This document shows, piece after piece, positions 5,788 to 7,578 of a stretch of DNA of 7,578 bases. Made by a program: the position numbers and the translations under genes. Source of the DNA: CAZSVI01 sp964610205 (GTDB taxonomy: Bacteria; Bacillota; Clostridia; DSM-8532); NCBI GenBank assembly GCA_964610205.1, contig CAZSVI010000155.1, forward strand, positions 1 to 7,578. Reading direction: 5' to 3'. Every line of letters begins with the position of its first letter. The first letter of the stretch is position 1. The notes beneath the pieces were generated by a model, which saw nothing but the letters and a program-made list of their open reading frames with translations, searched no databases and had not been told where the DNA came from.

Positions 5788-7272
5788 TTATGATATTTCC
5801 CTTTCAAATATCTTTCTGAAATGATACCCATAGATCGAAAAGGTGATAGCCAGAGGAAAATATCTCGGTTTTTTAAACAATGTCCAAAAAAACAGCTTCC
5901 AGTAATAAAACCTTTCTTTGCCGATAATACCAATGCGAAGCATGGATCTGAACAGCGCACGGATATGACACAGCTCCATATGAAGTTTGCCTTTTTGATT
6001 CAGGTTGAACTCTTTAAAAAACTTCATAACCCGTTCATAATACTGTTTAGGCTCATATATAGCAGCCAGGACTTTCCTGTAGCCGTCGATGAGCAGGTTT
6101 CGGTTCATTCTCGGAATAAAATTCAAAGAAAAATCAGTATTATTTCCCGTCATATCATGTAAAATACGGCCTTCCTTTTCAAGCCTCTTATATAATTTTG
6201 TTCCGGTTGGAGCGCTCAGCAAACCCACCATGGCCGAAATAATTCCACTCTCCTGGATGAACCTGATCAGTGTCTCAAATATTGACTCCGGATCGCTGTC
6301 AAATCCGACAATAAATCCACCCTGTACCTGCAGGCCGGCATGCTGGCATTTCTTAACGCATGCCAACAGATCCCTGTTTTTGTTTTGGAACTTATTACAC
6401 TCAACCAGGCTTTCTTCATTAGGAGATTCAATCCCTATGAACACCACATCAAATCCGGCTTTCACCAATAACTGCATCAACTGCTCATCATCGGAGAGAT
6501 TAATGGAGCATTCGGTTGAAAAATTGAAAGGATATCTTTTCTCCTCCATCCATGTAATCAGAGCAGGCAAAATTTCGCGCTTAAGCACCTCTTTATTCCC
6601 TATAAAATTATCATCCACAAAAAATACACTTGACCTCCATCCAGCCAAATACAAAGCCTCCAGTTCGGCAAGGATCTGTTCCTTACTTTTTATCCGCGGC
6701 GTCCGTCCGTATAGTGTAATAATGTCACAGAATTCACAATTGAAAGGACATCCCCGTGAATATTGAATATTCATCGTAGCATACTTTTTCATATCAACAA
6801 GTTCCCATAAAGGAACGGGAGTATCTTTGATATCAGCCCATTCAGCAGATGAATAGATATGTTTCATCTGATCTTTTTCAAGGTCTTCAAGAAAAAGAGG
6901 AAGCGTGATTTCCGCTTCATTCAGTAAGAGATGATCAACATCGTCAAATGCTTCGCTGCATGCGCTGAAAAGAGGTCCTCCGGCAACTGTTTTCACCCCC
7001 ATCCTTTTGCACCGGGTTATGACGGCGTTTACTGACTCCCTTTGAATCGACATGGCACTGATGAAGACATAATCTGCCCACAGCAAGTCCTCATCATTTA
7101 AGCTTCTTATACTCATGTCAACGAGTCTCTTCTCCCACCTGTCAGGAAGTAAGGCAGCCACTGTCAGCAAACCCAGAGGTGGAAAGGATGCTTTTTTGGA
7201 AATAAACTTCAAGGCATACTTGAAGCTCCAGAACGTATCCGGAAAATCAGGGTATACAAGCAGTATTTTCAT
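5788..7272 (-). CDS. B12-binding domain radical SAM protein (DUF4070-type C-terminus)
   Basis: A 494-residue enzyme of the cobalamin-binding radical SAM class, which cleaves S-adenosylmethionine to a radical and often methylates unreactive carbons. Residues 1-135 form the Rossmann-like B12-binding domain (MKILLVYPDFPDTFWSF, FPPLGLLTVAALLP, VAGGPLF, NEAE). The radical SAM core starts near 165 and binds its [4Fe-4S] cluster through Cys175, Cys179 and Cys182 in SRGCPFNCEFCD. FFVDDNFIGN (217-226) and GGFIVGFDSDP (318-328) are strongly conserved family blocks. Residues about 350-494 match the DUF4070-type tail. The classical DxHxxG cobalamin motif is absent, as in many members. Hopanoid methylases (HpnP/HpnR) are distant relatives, but no hopanoid genes are nearby and the substrate is unknown. 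ATG 7272 is preferred because GAGGA (7281-7285) lies 8 nt upstream; a longer frame would start over this site. A weak TTGCAT/TATAGA promoter may lie just upstream. Confidence 0.93.
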   Translation of the reverse strand: MKILLVYPDFPDTFWSFKYALKFISKKASFPPLGLLTVAALLPDRWEKRLVDMSIRSLNDEDLLWADYVFISAMSIQRESVNAVITRCKRMGVKTVAGGPLFSACSEAFDDVDHLLLNEAEITLPLFLEDLEKDQMKHIYSSAEWADIKDTPVPLWELVDMKKYATMNIQYSRGCPFNCEFCDIITLYGRTPRIKSKEQILAELEALYLAGWRSSVFFVDDNFIGNKEVLKREILPALITWMEEKRYPFNFSTECSINLSDDEQLMQLLVKAGFDVVFIGIESPNEESLVECNKFQNKNRDLLACVKKCQHAGLQVQGGFIVGFDSDPESIFETLIRFIQESGIISAMVGLLSAPTGTKLYKRLEKEGRILHDMTGNNTDFSLNFIPRMNRNLLIDGYRKVLAAIYEPKQYYERVMKFFKEFNLNQKGKLHMELCHIRALFRSMLRIGIIGKERFYYWKLFFWTLFKKPRYFPLAITFSIYGYHFRKIFEREIS

Positions 7273-7280
7273 CAAAATGT

Positions 7281-7285
7281 TCCTC
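7281..7285 (-). promoter_or_regulatory. Ribosome binding site of the radical SAM gene
   Basis: GAGGA on the minus strand, 8 nt before the ATG at 7272. It decides the start against ATG and GTG codons at 7290 and 7293, which lie upstream of or over this site. Confidence 0.7.
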
Positions 7286-7344
7286 TTCATCACAAATATC
7301 TATACGATTGCTTAAGACATTCATGCAACTCTATCTGCACTCGA

Positions 7345-7578
7345 TCAGAATGTCGCTTTGTTGTAGTTATGTGCCTTTTTCCTGTTTCTTATCCGAAGAA
7401 ATCCATTGAATTCATCACTGCCGGCATGATGCTGAATAGTAACTTTACCGCCAAAATCGAATATTCCGGTGTACCCCATTCCAAGCAGTCGCTTTTGAGC
7501 ATGTATGGCACGGTGAGGTGGCGCCAAACCTGCTTGGACGGGACTTTCTCGCAACAGATATAAATCAGAAATGGGTAG
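7345..7578 (-). CDS. Unrecognised open frame, 5' end beyond the window edge
   Basis: 77 codons are open from the right edge to a TGA, 72 nt before the radical SAM start and on the same strand. The sequence includes RESPVQAGLAPPHRAIHAQK and ends RNRKKAHNYNKATF. No start with a ribosome binding site is visible inside, so if real it is the C-terminal part of a larger gene. Codon composition looks moderately coding-like, with frequent G at the first position. I do not recognise a family. It could be a hypothetical protein, a decayed gene or a chance frame; a 64-codon frame also exists on the other strand (7369-7563) and looks less convincing. Confidence 0.27.
   Translation of the reverse strand, partial: LPISDLYLLRESPVQAGLAPPHRAIHAQKRLLGMGYTGIFDFGGKVTIQHHAGSDEFNGFLRIRNRKKAHNYNKATF

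Noticed and set aside
6089..6766. Plus-strand open frame of 225 codons
   Set aside because: It lies wholly opposite the radical SAM gene, whose motifs are unmistakable. The predicted protein is low in complexity and has no recognisable domain.
7288..7330. Possible promoter TTGCAT-18-TATAGA before the radical SAM gene
   Set aside because: The -35 matches at only three positions and the gene may share a transcript with the frame upstream, so it was not listed as a separate feature.
7369..7563. Plus-strand open frame of 64 codons near the right edge
   Set aside because: No ribosome binding site and no recognisable motif. The minus-strand frame over the same bases looks more coding-like, though both remain uncertain.

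Overview
This window looks like chromosomal DNA of a low-to-moderate GC anaerobic Firmicute, most likely a Clostridia member. The reasons are the strong AGGAG-type ribosome binding sites, TTGACA/TATAAT-type promoters, short intergenic gaps, a clostridial-style ABC-F protein and a cytoplasmic CE7 acetyl esterase of the kind common in plant-polysaccharide degraders. The assignment comes from gene content and signals only; no taxonomic marker gene is present.

Layout. Four of the five main genes read on the minus strand. (1) Positions 1-1449: an ABC exporter half-transporter, cut off at the left edge just after its LSGGQ signature. (2) 1478-2452: a CE7 family acetyl xylan esterase / cephalosporin-C deacetylase, 28 nt upstream of the exporter and apparently in one operon with it. 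It has a very good sigma-A promoter at 2488-2516 and an inverted repeat over its predicted transcription start. (3) 2539-3924, plus strand: a PlsC-type lysophospholipid acyltransferase with a C-terminal zinc ribbon and a further beta-rich tail. It is divergent from the esterase and overlaps the next gene tail-to-tail by 29 nt. (4) 3896-5344, minus: an ABC-F ATPase resembling the ribosome-protection (Vga/CplR/VmlR-like) proteins. (5) 5345-5787: a gene-poor 443-nt stretch holding a strong promoter (5679-5707), an inverted repeat at the predicted start site, and a leader of about 330 nt. The leader contains a 34-codon ORF with its own ribosome binding site, and that ORF's end lies in a hairpin followed by a T-run. 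This is the classical arrangement of an antibiotic-responsive attenuator and is the most interesting part of the window. (6) 5788-7272, minus: a B12-binding-domain radical SAM protein. (7) 7345-7578: an unrecognised open frame running off the right edge.

Functionally the window does not form one pathway. The esterase-exporter pair is one probable transcription unit. The ABC-F gene is an independently regulated unit, probably for translation-targeting antibiotics. The acyltransferase is a lipid-metabolism gene, and the radical SAM enzyme stands alone with no identifiable substrate in view. No RNA genes, insertion sequences, CRISPR arrays or phage genes were seen.
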